Shown here in pieces: positions 1 to 7,804 of a DNA stretch of 29,750 bases. Origin of the DNA: Alphaproteobacteria bacterium (GTDB lineage Bacteria > Pseudomonadota > Alphaproteobacteria > Rhizobiales > Devosiaceae); assembly GCA_024279575.1 (NCBI GenBank), contig JAJRRJ010000071.1:1-29750 (forward strand), written 5' to 3'. Within the stretch, counting starts at the first letter, position 1. Each line of letters opens with the position of its first letter. Under the pieces are notes generated by a model. It made no database searches, was not told the DNA's origin, and saw only the letters and a list, made by a program, of their open reading frames with translations. The translations under genes and the position numbers were made by a program.

Positions 1-549
1 AACAAGGCTTTGTTCTCTGGCCAGGCCGGCAATCATGTTTATTACACTGGCAATCAAGGCAACAATTGCACCGGTTACCATAACCTGCATAAACAATCCC
101 TTTTCACCACCGGCAAACAGGTAAGCGGCAAGGAATGGATACAGCAAAACTACGCTGGCGCCGATGAAGATTTTACCCTTTACCCGGCTCATCCAAAGTG
201 GAGCCATCCACAAAATCAGCAACAATCCACCGCCGTTGACCCGCCACAATTGATCGCGGGGATAGCGACCATACATAATGTTATCCATCCAGTCGATAAC
301 ACCGGCCCAACAGGCGCCCGTCAGGGAATTGTCAAAACATTCGCGACGATTATCTGCAACAAATGTTGCGTCGGCAAAACCCCAGATATAAACCCCGCTC
401 ACGGTGATATAAATTACATAAAGGGTAACGAAGGTCAGTATTGTATTGAGAACCGAACTGAACAGATTTTTGTGCATCCAGCCAATAACCGATCTCTCAG
501 ATAGAGGTGGCGCTCTGTCGGGCGTTTTTTCTGCCGTTACAATAGCCAT
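1..549 (-). CDS. aapM: General L-amino acid ABC transporter permease AapM (C-terminus beyond window)
   Basis: Inner-membrane permease half of the broad-specificity AapJQMP amino-acid importer. The frame is open from an ATG at 549 down to base 1, giving 183 codons without a stop, so the C-terminal part lies outside the window. The N-terminus (MAIVTAEKTPDRAP...) is cytoplasmic. It is followed by a hydrophobic segment (SVLNTILTFVTLYVIYITV), then a soluble stretch with CFDNSLTGACWAGVIDWMDN and RYPRDQLWR, a pattern I associate with AapM/YhdY-type permeases. More membrane segments follow. The start lies one base after the aapQ stop, which indicates translational coupling. The permease core with the EAA loop is not visible here. 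Family assignment rests on the N-terminal pattern and on the gene order aapJ-aapQ-aapM. Confidence 0.9.
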   Translation of the reverse strand, partial: MAIVTAEKTPDRAPPLSERSVIGWMHKNLFSSVLNTILTFVTLYVIYITVSGVYIWGFADATFVADNRRECFDNSLTGACWAGVIDWMDNIMYGRYPRDQLWRVNGGGLLLILWMAPLWMSRVKGKIFIGASVVLLYPFLAAYLFAGGEKGLFMQVMVTGAIVALIASVINMIAGLAREQSLV

Positions 550-550
550 A

Positions 551-1768
551 TTATCGCTCCACCAGCTGTACGCGTTTGTTGTAGACATTCAAAATACCGG
601 AGATAATCAGGCTGATTGTCATATAAAACGCCATGGTCAAGGCCACAATTTCGATAGCATGGCCCACCTGGTTCAATGAAGTTTGCATGAACAGTGAAAC
701 GATGTCGTTATACCCGATCGCAACAGCAAGGGATGAATTTTTCACGGTATCCATCCAATTGGAAATCATCGGAGGAACAATTGCCGGCATTGCCTGGGGA
801 ATAACGACCAGAGATGTCACCTTTCCAGGTTTCAATCCGATTGCCATGGCAGCGTCAGTTTGCCCGCGATTAACGGAAAGAATTCCCGCACGAACGGCTT
901 CGGCAATCTGGGCAGCATGATAAATTGTCAGGGCGACGAACAGCGCAAGAAATGCCGGGGGTAAACTGGCACCACCAACAAAATTGAACCCTTGCAAAAC
1001 CGGCACATCCCAGTTCAAAGGCATTCCGGTAACAACAAAGACCACCAGTGGCAACACTATTACGAGCCCCAAAATGGGGAATAAAATGGCAGTTTGCTCG
1101 CCAGATTTTTCCTGACGCTTTTTGGCGCGATGCCGAATGAATATGGAAGCTGTAACGCCGATCCCCAACGCCAGTAAAGTCAACCAAAACAGACTGTCCG
1201 CATGGGGCGTTGCAAAATAAAGCCCGCGATTGTTGAGCAATAAAGTTTCAGCACCAAAGGAAAGGTCAATAGTATTTCTTATAACCGGAAGGAGTGAAAA
1301 AATGCCAATAAACCAAAATACAATTTGAATAAGCAGAGGCGTGTTGCGGAACACTTCAACAAATGCCAGCGCGACACGCGCAACCAACCAGTTGCTGGAA
1401 AGCCGTAATATACCGACGAAAAAGCCAAGGATAGTGCTGGCGACAATCGCAAAAAATGAAACCAATAATGTATTTAGAGCACCGATTATGAAAATATCGC
1501 GATACGTTCCAACTCCAGGAACATATTCTATCAGCTTAAACCCTGTATCAAATCCCGCAGTAGTGTTGAAGAAACCAAACCCGGTCTCCATTCCCCGTGC
1601 TGCGAGATTATTTGCGGTATTATTGCCCAGATACCATAAAAACCACCCCACTAAGCCAATGGTCAACGCTTGATAAAACGCTGAACGTACACGTTGGTCC
1701 TGGAAAAAGTTAAATTCTTCCTTTGGTCTCGCACGCGCAGATTTTTTTTGATCTGTGATATCGCCCAC
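551..1768 (-). CDS. aapQ: General L-amino acid ABC transporter permease AapQ
   Basis: Inner-membrane permease, 405 aa, about the usual AapQ length and longer than simple HisM/HisQ permeases because of extra N-terminal membrane segments. Visible landmarks are an N-terminal membrane segment (FYQALTIGLVGWFLWYLG), the permease domain starting near GALNTLLVSFFAIVASTILG, VEVFRNTPLLIQIVFWF, and the EAA-loop region (SVNRGQTDAAMAIGLKPGK) that docks on the ATPase. The start is GTG at 1768, preceded by a GGGGGA ribosome site at about 5 bases; no in-frame ATG lies upstream. It is second in the aapJ-Q-M operon, separated from aapJ by about 100 bases that hold a strong stem-loop. Confidence 0.95.
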   Translation of the reverse strand: MGDITDQKKSARARPKEEFNFFQDQRVRSAFYQALTIGLVGWFLWYLGNNTANNLAARGMETGFGFFNTTAGFDTGFKLIEYVPGVGTYRDIFIIGALNTLLVSFFAIVASTILGFFVGILRLSSNWLVARVALAFVEVFRNTPLLIQIVFWFIGIFSLLPVIRNTIDLSFGAETLLLNNRGLYFATPHADSLFWLTLLALGIGVTASIFIRHRAKKRQEKSGEQTAILFPILGLVIVLPLVVFVVTGMPLNWDVPVLQGFNFVGGASLPPAFLALFVALTIYHAAQIAEAVRAGILSVNRGQTDAAMAIGLKPGKVTSLVVIPQAMPAIVPPMISNWMDTVKNSSLAVAIGYNDIVSLFMQTSLNQVGHAIEIVALTMAFYMTISLIISGILNVYNKRVQLVER

Positions 1769-1821
1769 TGCATCCCCCGACTTTAGTTTTTATTGTCGGC
1801 CTTAGAAGCCAACTTGAGACA

Positions 1822-1852
1822 ATGGCGCCGAACCAATCCAGTTCGGCGCCAT
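1822..1852 (-). promoter_or_regulatory. Intercistronic stem-loop between aapJ and aapQ
   Basis: A perfect 12-bp inverted repeat (arms ATGGCGCCGAAC and GTTCGGCGCCAT) with a 7-base loop. On the transcribed minus strand it is followed by TGTCTC rather than a run of T, so it does not look like a classical terminator. Hairpins placed just after a binding-protein gene often protect the upstream mRNA or attenuate read-through, so that binding protein is made in excess over permease. That role here is inference. Confidence 0.75.
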
Positions 1853-1869
1853 ATATATTCTTGTAAACT

Positions 1870-2910
1870 TTAGCGCATTGGCGGGGAATACATTAGGCCG
1901 CCGTCTGTCCAAAGTGCATTCAGTGTGCCTTCACGGGCAATACCGATGCCTTGTGGTCCAGAGCCCATATAGGCTTCATAGATTTCGCCATAGTTGCCCA
2001 CAGACTTGATGATATTGTAGGCCCAGTCTTTATCAAGACCCAGACCTTCATGCATGTTGCCTTCAACACCCAGCATCCTGAGGATGTTTGGATCTGTTGC
2101 GGTTTCACGCATTTCATCAACATTATCCTGAGTGATGCCCAGCTCTTCAGCGTTAACCAGAGCAAAAATAGACCAGCGAACAATGTTAGCCCACGCGTCG
2201 TCGCCTTGGCGAACAGCAGAGGCAAGTGGCTCTTTGGACAGTGTTTCTGGCAATATCATATGATCTTCTGGAACCGGGAATGCAGAAATATTGCCAGCCA
2301 TGGAAGACTTGTCGCCGGTTACAGCATCACAGCCACCGTTCAGATAGGTATCATCGCGAACAGTATAATCGTCAAACGTAACATTGGAAATGTTCAAGTT
2401 GTTTGAGCGGGAATAGTCAGTCAGGTTCAACTCGGTTGTTGTGCCAGTGGTCACACAAACCTTAGCGCCGGCAAGTTCAAGGGCACTGGTAATGCCGCTG
2501 TCTTTGCGAACGGTGAAGCCCTGTCCATCATAAAAGTTGGGGGGCATAAAATCCAGACCAAGCTGAGTATCACGGGTCAGTGTCCATGTTGCAGTACGGG
2601 ACAGCATGTCAGATTCACCATTCGCCAGAGCGGTGAACCGCGACTGGGTGCTGACTGACTGAATTTCCAGTTTGGATGGATCTCCAAAAATTGCTGCTGC
2701 AACGGCCTTACAGACCGAAACATCAAGTCCATACCAGTTGCCATCGGAATCAAGATTGTAATAACCTGGAGACGGTTGACCAACCTGGCAGCGCAAATGG
2801 CCACGCTCTTTGACGATATCCAGTGTGCTTTGTGCAAATGCACCCGTCGCACCCATCGTCATTGCAGCAGTCAGCCCTGCAAGGGCAAATATTTTTGTCC
2901 GTAACTTCAT
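1870..2910 (-). CDS. aapJ: General L-amino acid ABC transporter periplasmic binding protein AapJ
   Basis: Periplasmic amino-acid receptor for the AapQM(P) importer, 346 aa, the usual size. Residues 1-26 form a Sec signal peptide (basic MKLRTK, a hydrophobic core, cleavage after AFA). The mature protein is a type II periplasmic binding protein of SBP family 3: VKERGHLRCQVGQPSPG, then SDGNWYGLDVSVCKAVAAAI, SRFTALANGESDMLSRTATW and DFMPPNFYDGQGFTVRK are typical of AapJ/BztA. The ATG at 2910 has a GGGAG ribosome site about 8 bases upstream. It is first in its operon; the 194-base gap to the LysR gene (2911-3104) should carry the promoter, but I could not pick convincing -35/-10 boxes there. Confidence 0.96.
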   Translation of the reverse strand: MKLRTKIFALAGLTAAMTMGATGAFAQSTLDIVKERGHLRCQVGQPSPGYYNLDSDGNWYGLDVSVCKAVAAAIFGDPSKLEIQSVSTQSRFTALANGESDMLSRTATWTLTRDTQLGLDFMPPNFYDGQGFTVRKDSGITSALELAGAKVCVTTGTTTELNLTDYSRSNNLNISNVTFDDYTVRDDTYLNGGCDAVTGDKSSMAGNISAFPVPEDHMILPETLSKEPLASAVRQGDDAWANIVRWSIFALVNAEELGITQDNVDEMRETATDPNILRMLGVEGNMHEGLGLDKDWAYNIIKSVGNYGEIYEAYMGSGPQGIGIAREGTLNALWTDGGLMYSPPMR

Positions 2911-3104
2911 TTATTTTTCTCCCTAATAATTAACTTAATGCCCAACAATAGGTTAGGAAAGTCGAACACGTCCAATGCCAATACCAGAGTTTTTGATGCA
3001 AAAAACGCATCGTCCGCTTTGTCCATGCTCATTTTCTATCAATATACCCCACACAGATATCGCCTGACTGGAATATCTACCTGGCGCAAAACCCTGCATT
3101 GGGA

Positions 3105-4022
3105 CTAAACTGACTGTTTCTCTTGCTTAACCAAAGCCTGCCAGAATTCATCAACCCGGGCTTCCCTTAGCTTCAAACTGCGGTAAATCCTGATATCCAC
3201 AATGATATCGTTAGCCAGTTTATCAGCCCGCACAAGCTGTCCATTTTTTAAACTGTCCGCAACAAGGGCCCGGGGAAGCCATGCCAAACCAAATCCCTGG
3301 ATTGCCATTGCCTTCAGAGACGTTCCACCCGTTGAATCGTAAACAGACTCAAAGGCAAGATCGCTATATTTATTTTCCATATGATTTTTTATGGGCCAGG
3401 GGGATTGATCTGAATGCGTATGAAGACACGGAATTGTTCCCTGAGGCCGATCGGGCAACCACCAACGGGGAGACCCGTCTTTTTTGGGACTGACCACCGG
3501 AATAAATGACTCTTTTCCGATTTTCAGGGATGCAAAAAGGGACGGGTCATTTAACAGTCCGGTTTTGGGATTCAAATAGCTGATAAAAAAATCAACGCAG
3601 TTTTCATCCAGCGCAGCAAAATATTCCGCGATCGTCAAATACTGGGTTTTGATAACAAACTGAGTTGTACTTATATGGGGTTGAAGGTTTTTCAACCAGG
3701 CAGGAATGAATACCTGTGAAAGCGTACTAAGCGTTGCAAACCGCATTTTCTCGCTTTTTTTCAGAGCGTGCGCTTGAATTTCCGCTTGCCCCGCTTCTGC
3801 AATGTCAACGATTTTCTGCGCAATCGGATGAAACAGCTCTCCAGCTTCAGTCAATTGCGAAGGTCGCCCGACACGATCGATCAGCTTGACACCGACCCAG
3901 GCCTCAAGCGCTTGAATGCGGCGACTGAAAGCGGGCTGAGATACATTGCGCAGGTGTGCTGAGGTACGAAAGTTTCCTTCCGAACTTAACACCAGGAAAT
4001 CCTTGAGCCACTTAATATCCAT
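3105..4022 (-). CDS. LysR-family transcriptional regulator (HypT/YjiE-like N-terminus)
   Basis: DNA-binding regulator, 305 aa, standard LysR length. The N-terminal winged helix-turn-helix spans about residues 1-60 (KWLKDFLVLSSEGNFRTSAH, then NVSQPAFSRRIQALEAWVG). The effector-binding domain runs from about residue 90 and contains FFISYLNPKTGLL and the hydrophobic GFGLAWLPRALV stretch. From memory, the KWL.DFL...NF...A..RNVSQPAFSRRI pattern is close to HypT (YjiE), the hypochlorite-responsive LysR regulator. That resemblance covers only the DNA-binding domain, so the signal sensed is unknown. It lies upstream of aapJ on the same strand with 194 bases between, so control of the aap operon is possible but not shown. 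Confidence 0.9.
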   Translation of the reverse strand: MDIKWLKDFLVLSSEGNFRTSAHLRNVSQPAFSRRIQALEAWVGVKLIDRVGRPSQLTEAGELFHPIAQKIVDIAEAGQAEIQAHALKKSEKMRFATLSTLSQVFIPAWLKNLQPHISTTQFVIKTQYLTIAEYFAALDENCVDFFISYLNPKTGLLNDPSLFASLKIGKESFIPVVSPKKDGSPRWWLPDRPQGTIPCLHTHSDQSPWPIKNHMENKYSDLAFESVYDSTGGTSLKAMAIQGFGLAWLPRALVADSLKNGQLVRADKLANDIIVDIRIYRSLKLREARVDEFWQALVKQEKQSV

Positions 4023-4192
4023 TCAAACTATTTGCCCTTCATAGCGCCGCGCCGGTTAGTATGCATCAAAGTTAGTGGATGTCCCCCCGCGTGTCCATTC
4101 ATGCGCCCAGACAAATCCTCGCCGACAGAACAATTTCTTTGCAGGCACGGCAGCTGCGGTTTTCAGCTTTGCCGTTCGCAACCGCGCACTTA

Positions 4193-4996
4193 TCAGGGTG
4201 CCCGCATCTCGACATAATCACCACGGGTGCGCAGCGTAAAAGTCACCGGGGCATCTGTTCTGTTGCGCCAGAACCAGCCGTGATTTCCGCTGAAGGCGGC
4301 TGTCAGCGTGCCCTGCTGCCCGGGCACACTGCGACCCCGTTCATAGGCGATATTCTGCCCATTGCCATCGCCATGGGTATCAAAATTCAGCACCGCACCA
4401 TTCGCGGACCCTTCAAACGTGGCCAGTGCGCCTTCCTCCATGACAAGCTTCACCTCGACCCCTTCGCCGGGGGTAAGCGTATAGCTCACCTCATCTCGCC
4501 AAACTGACGCGTTGAGTGAAGGATCAGCCACAGTTGCAGAGGGAAGCGCAACCGGTTCTGCGGGACGCTCTTGGGCAGTCTGGCTGTTGGCACCGATTGC
4601 TGCGGCAATTTCCGTCAGTTGCATTTCGATCGCGTCAAGCCGCACCGAGATGGCAGTATCTGTTGCACCGGCGGAGGCAGCAGTTGTCGGAGCAGCGAGG
4701 GCAGCGGCTTCTTCGGCGGCAACCTCATCATAGAGTTGTTGCTTGATCTCGCCCATTTCCACCAGACCGAGTATGCCCCCGACTCCGGTCGGGTCGATCC
4801 CGTATTCAGCCGGCAGCCAAAAGAGAACAAGGATCGCGCCCGCTGCAGCCGCCGCTCCTATGGTTGCGCGGACCAACCCGCCAGAGGTCGCCTCGACCCC
4901 TTTGATGTGACCGGAGGCAACAGGCTTTGATGGCTGACAGGGGTCAGCGTGTAAGGGGGGAACGGATGTGCTTTGAATATTGAAAGGATGTTTCAT
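4193..4996 (-). CDS. Single-pass membrane anchor protein of the HupE/UreJ metal locus
   Basis: Protein of unknown biochemical role, 267 aa. It has a basic/polar cytoplasmic N-terminus (about 1-40) and one membrane segment at about 43-64 (ATIGAAAAAGAILVLFWLPA). An Ala-rich stretch follows that may be helical or coiled (about 80-145, with RLDAIEMQLTEIAAAIG). The last ~115 residues are a beta-rich extracytoplasmic domain (EVSYTLTPGEGVEVKLVMEE, NHGWFWRNRTDAPVTFTLRT). Proteins of this build are annotated 'transmembrane anchor protein' beside HupE/UreJ genes. It follows the HupE gene by 17 bases, and the ATG has a GGAGC ribosome site. The final beta domain could handle metal or dock a partner; nothing in the sequence proves either. 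Confidence 0.8.
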   Translation of the reverse strand: MKHPFNIQSTSVPPLHADPCQPSKPVASGHIKGVEATSGGLVRATIGAAAAAGAILVLFWLPAEYGIDPTGVGGILGLVEMGEIKQQLYDEVAAEEAAALAAPTTAASAGATDTAISVRLDAIEMQLTEIAAAIGANSQTAQERPAEPVALPSATVADPSLNASVWRDEVSYTLTPGEGVEVKLVMEEGALATFEGSANGAVLNFDTHGDGNGQNIAYERGRSVPGQQGTLTAAFSGNHGWFWRNRTDAPVTFTLRTRGDYVEMRAP

Positions 4997-5013
4997 TGGT
5001 AAGCTCCAGAAGT

Positions 5014-5763
5014 TCAGGCGACAAAATAGCCGGCGATTTGGAAACCCATCAGGGCAAAGCCGGCGCTCATCATAAGGACGTTTGCGGCGTAGGCTTGACG
5101 CGCAAATGAGGGGGTGGCACGCCAGTGCGTCATTACCAGGAGGATCGCGGCCAGCGCCATGAGCTGGCCCACCTCGACACCGACGTTGAAGGCGATGAGA
5201 TTGGCCAGAAGCCCGTCCGGCGAGATGTCATATTCGATGATTTTTGAGGCAAGGCCAAAACCGTGCAGAAACCCGAATATCAATGTTGCTGCTTTGGTAT
5301 TGGGCTGAACGCCGAACCATTTCTGGTAAGCCCCAAGATTATCGAGCGCCTTGTAAACCACGGAAAAGCCGATGATTGCGTCGATGACGTAACTGTTGAT
5401 GCCAAAGTCAAACCAGACCCCGGCCAACATTGTTGTTGAGTGACCAATGGCAAACAGGCTGACATAAATGGCGATATTCTTCATCCCGTAAAGGAAAAAG
5501 ATCACTCCCAGAAGAAAAAGGATATGGTCATATCCCGTGACCATATGCTTGGCCCCAAGATAGAGAAAGGGGATGATGTTTACCCCCGTAACCTCCTGGA
5601 TATACCCCTTGTCGCCCAGCGTAACCGCATGGGCAAGGGCGGCATCGCTCGCCAATGCGAGAATTGCCGCAAACAAAAGCAGCAGGATGGCCGGGTGTCG
5701 GACATGCCCGCGCAGACGGCCCTGCCATAGGGGCAGGATTACTTGGCGTTCCATAAATTTCAT
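5014..5763 (-). CDS. HupE/UreJ-family metal permease
   Basis: Polytopic membrane protein of the HupE/UreJ family, 249 aa, whose studied members transport nickel or cobalt. A hydrophobic segment near residues 25-44 ends in a signal-peptide-like ALAHA. The family histidine motifs follow: GYDHILFLLGVIFFLYG, FAIGHSTTML and LIFGFLHGFGLASKI. The last is the conserved HGFG motif in a membrane helix. About six to seven membrane segments are visible. Start ATG at 5763 is preceded by AGGAACC at a good distance. It sits between the small exported protein and the anchor protein in an operon that diverges from a CsoR/RcnR-type regulator. Nickel or cobalt is the default guess for substrate, but the regulator's ligand pattern leaves copper open. 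Confidence 0.9.
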   Translation of the reverse strand: MKFMERQVILPLWQGRLRGHVRHPAILLLLFAAILALASDAALAHAVTLGDKGYIQEVTGVNIIPFLYLGAKHMVTGYDHILFLLGVIFFLYGMKNIAIYVSLFAIGHSTTMLAGVWFDFGINSYVIDAIIGFSVVYKALDNLGAYQKWFGVQPNTKAATLIFGFLHGFGLASKIIEYDISPDGLLANLIAFNVGVEVGQLMALAAILLVMTHWRATPSFARQAYAANVLMMSAGFALMGFQIAGYFVA

Positions 5764-5788
5764 GTGATGGTTCCTGGAAAAATTTCAG

Positions 5789-6130
5789 TCAGAAATGGGA
5801 CGTCAAACTGACTCCACTCTTTGGGGGGCGCCTCAGGCTTTGCAAAAGGTGGTCAGGAAAGAATTTTACGTCAGACAGGCCTATGTCAGGGCATCGCTCA
5901 AATCCGGGGCCCAGATGGCATGGCAAAGCCAGGTATTCGTGGCCGGTTTCATCGTAGGCATGCACCTCCATGCCATGCATTCTTTCCCAACCCTGGACAT
6001 ATCCAGGATCAAACTCAGCCAAGGATATATGCGCGCCCATTTGTTCGCCGAAGCGATCAGGCAAAGGCATTGCCCCAACAGGTGCAAGGACCAGCGACAT
6101 CATCGCAAGTATAAAAACTATTCTGCGCAA
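5789..6130 (-). CDS. Small exported protein of the metal locus, unknown function
   Basis: Not recognised as a known family. The frame gives 113 aa from a TTG at 6130; an ATG-ATG pair at codons 10-11 is an alternative start, and neither has a clear ribosome site. Residues 1-20 look like a signal peptide (RRIVFILAMMSLVLAPVGA). The mature part is rich in possible metal ligands: GAHISL, ERMHGMEVHAYDETGHE, LPCHLGPGFERC (two Cys about 10 apart) and a C-terminal SHF. It is the first gene of the three-gene minus-strand operon, with 25 bases to hupE and the palindromic operator about 40 bases upstream. A periplasmic metal-binding role is inference from composition and context. Confidence 0.7.
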   Translation of the reverse strand: MRRIVFILAMMSLVLAPVGAMPLPDRFGEQMGAHISLAEFDPGYVQGWERMHGMEVHAYDETGHEYLALPCHLGPGFERCPDIGLSDVKFFPDHLLQSLRRPPKSGVSLTSHF

Positions 6131-6167
6131 TCCGGCTCGTACTTTTCTAATCAGACCTGCCTCTTGT

Positions 6168-6189
6168 CATATCCCCCCGGGGGGATATG
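6168..6189. promoter_or_regulatory. Predicted metal-sensor operator (22-bp perfect palindrome)
   Basis: A perfect inverted repeat, CATAT-C6-G6-ATATG, lies between the divergent exported-protein/hupE operon and the regulator gene. G/C-tract inverted repeats flanked by A/T are the usual binding sites of CsoR/RcnR/FrmR tetramers, and the adjacent gene encodes such a protein. On the plus strand a TTGTCA (6164-6169) and a TATGGA (6186-6191) sit either side, so the palindrome could fill the spacer of the regulator's promoter. The boxes are weak and that reading is tentative. The operator call follows from known family biology plus the sequence seen. Confidence 0.85.
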
Positions 6190-6197
6190 GAATCTAT

Positions 6198-6455
6198 ATG
6201 ATAAAACCACAGTTGCACGCAACCCATCCAGACCTGATAAAGCGACTAAAACGCGCTGACGGCCATTTGCACCATGTGATTGTAATGATTGAAACCGGTC
6301 GGCCCTGCATCGAAATTGCAACGCAATTACAGGCCGTGGAGCGCGCGCTTACATCCGCCAAACGCACCCTGATCCATGATCATATCGAGCATTGTCTGGG
6401 ATCCGGGGGCAAAGATGAACGTGCCGAGCTACGGGCGCTGGCAAAACTGCTTTGA
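6198..6455 (+). CDS. CsoR/RcnR/FrmR-family metal-sensing repressor
   Basis: Small all-helical repressor, 85 aa, standard family length (DUF156). Landmarks are the N-terminal DLIKRLKRADGHLHHVIVMI helix, GRPCIEIATQLQAVERALTS, and the RTLIHDHIEHCL metal-site helix. Aligning on the invariant Cys gives ligands C37, H62 and C66, which is the x-C-H-C pattern of copper CsoR (and, with an extra His, of the nickel sensor InrS) rather than the C-H-H of RcnR. The residue at the fourth (W) position would be Q5, with H7 and H10 close by. I start it at ATG 6198; longer frames run through the operator and are less likely. It is followed by the exporter gene after 10 bases. Confidence 0.92.
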   Translation: MIKPQLHATHPDLIKRLKRADGHLHHVIVMIETGRPCIEIATQLQAVERALTSAKRTLIHDHIEHCLGSGGKDERAELRALAKLL

Positions 6456-6465
6456 AAGGCGGGCC

Positions 6466-7788
6466 ATGCTGAAAATTCTTGCCAACCGCACCTACCGACA
6501 CCTGTTTGGAGCACAGATCATCGCGTTGATCGGCACCGGCCTTGCCACGGTAGCGCTTGGCCTTCTGGCATGGCAAATCGCAGGCGAGAATGCAGGCATG
6601 GTTCTGGGCACGGCGTTTGCCATCAAGATGATTGCCTATGTAACACTTGCCCCCCTCGCCTCGGCTTTCGCCGACCGGGTGCCGCGCCGCCTGATGCTGG
6701 TGACACTGGATTTAATCCGGGCAAGCGTAGCGTTGGCCCTGCCTTTCGTCACTGAAATCTGGCAGATTTATGTACTGATTTTCCTGCTTCAGGCCGCATC
6801 CGCCGGCTTTACCCCGACCTTTCAGGCGACCATTCCAGATGTTTTGCCGGATGAGGCCGACTATACAAGGGCGCTATCTTTATCGCGGCTGGCCTATGAC
6901 CTTGAGAGCCTGATTTCACCGATGTTGGCGGTAGCGCTGCTTAGTGTGGTGAGCTTTTCCACCCTGTTCTATGGCACGGTGATTGGCTTCGTCGCCTCTG
7001 CAGCTCTGGTTGTGAGCGTGGCCCTGCCAAGCCCTGTACAGACAACAAAGCGCAATGTCTGGGAACGCACGACGCGCGGCATTCGCATTTATCTCGCCAC
7101 GCCACGCCTGCGCGGCCTTCTGGCGCTCAACCTCTGTGTGGCGGCGGCGGGGGCCATGGTCATTGTCAACACCGTAGTGATCATACAAACCCGTTTTGGC
7201 CTTGAGCAAAGCGCAGTGGCGCTGGCGTTGGCAGCATTTGGCGGTGGCTCCATGGTGGCGGCACTGATCCTGCCACGGTTGCTCAAGAGTATCCCGGACC
7301 GCGCGACAATGATCACCGGAGCGGCGCTGATGATCATCGGTACTGCTCTTGGCCCGCTGGCAACATCGCTGGCCGTGCTGGCCCCGCTCTGGTTATTGAT
7401 CGGGTTCGGTTACAGCCTGACCATAACCCCCAGCGGGCGGCTCTTGCGAAACTCCGCACATGCCGAGGACCGCCCGGCGATTTTTGCCGCCCAATTTGCC
7501 CTCAGCCACGTTTGCTGGTTGTTCACCTATCCGCTTGCAGGTTTTTTAGGTGTAGCCCTGGGCCTTGATATGACGTTCCTGATATTGGCGGTGGTTGCGG
7601 CACTGGGGCTGATTGCCGCAACATGGCTGTGGCCCGCATTCGAGCCAGAGGCCCTGCCCCACGAACATCCCGACCTGCCGCCCGACCATCCGCATTTGCG
7701 TGAATATGGCAAAGAAAACCACCGCCACGCAATTGTGGTTGATGATCTGCATCGCCATTGGCCGCGCTCTTCGGGGCACATTGCCTGA
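6466..7788 (+). CDS. NreB-like MFS metal efflux transporter with His-rich tail
   Basis: Major facilitator superfamily exporter, 440 aa, with about 12 membrane segments. The start MLKILANRTYRHLFGAQIIA at 6466 has an AAAGG ribosome site just upstream and follows the regulator stop by 10 bases; the longer frame to 6376 overlaps the regulator and is rejected. The MFS loop after helix 2 is present (ASAFADRVPRRLMLV). The last ~42 residues are hydrophilic and carry nine histidines (HEHPDLPPDHPHLREYG, ENHRHAIVVDDLHRHW), as in NreB-type nickel-resistance exporters. Its product probably expels nickel or cobalt from the cytoplasm under control of the upstream sensor. MFS membership is certain; the metal is inferred from the tail and neighbours. 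Confidence 0.88.
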   Translation: MLKILANRTYRHLFGAQIIALIGTGLATVALGLLAWQIAGENAGMVLGTAFAIKMIAYVTLAPLASAFADRVPRRLMLVTLDLIRASVALALPFVTEIWQIYVLIFLLQAASAGFTPTFQATIPDVLPDEADYTRALSLSRLAYDLESLISPMLAVALLSVVSFSTLFYGTVIGFVASAALVVSVALPSPVQTTKRNVWERTTRGIRIYLATPRLRGLLALNLCVAAAGAMVIVNTVVIIQTRFGLEQSAVALALAAFGGGSMVAALILPRLLKSIPDRATMITGAALMIIGTALGPLATSLAVLAPLWLLIGFGYSLTITPSGRLLRNSAHAEDRPAIFAAQFALSHVCWLFTYPLAGFLGVALGLDMTFLILAVVAALGLIAATWLWPAFEPEALPHEHPDLPPDHPHLREYGKENHRHAIVVDDLHRHWPRSSGHIA

Positions 7789-7804
7789 TTAAGGCAAAAT
7801 TTAG

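Noticed and set aside
10..504. Plus-strand ORF of 164 codons at the left edge
   Set aside because: It runs opposite the open aapM frame, whose translation is membrane-like and follows aapQ by one base.
1822..1852. Stem-loop as a Rho-independent terminator
   Set aside because: There is no T-run after the stem on the transcribed strand, and aapQ and aapM need read-through.
4023..4192. 170-base gap between the LysR and anchor genes
   Set aside because: I looked for a small gene or terminator and found neither with usable evidence.
4079..4507. Plus-strand ORF of 142 codons upstream of and overlapping the anchor gene
   Set aside because: No recognisable motif, it overlaps the 3' end of the anchor gene, and it has no ribosome site.
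6376..6465. N-terminal extension of the MFS exporter
   Set aside because: It overlaps the regulator gene in another frame and has no MFS-like sequence; the start at 6466 has its own ribosome site.
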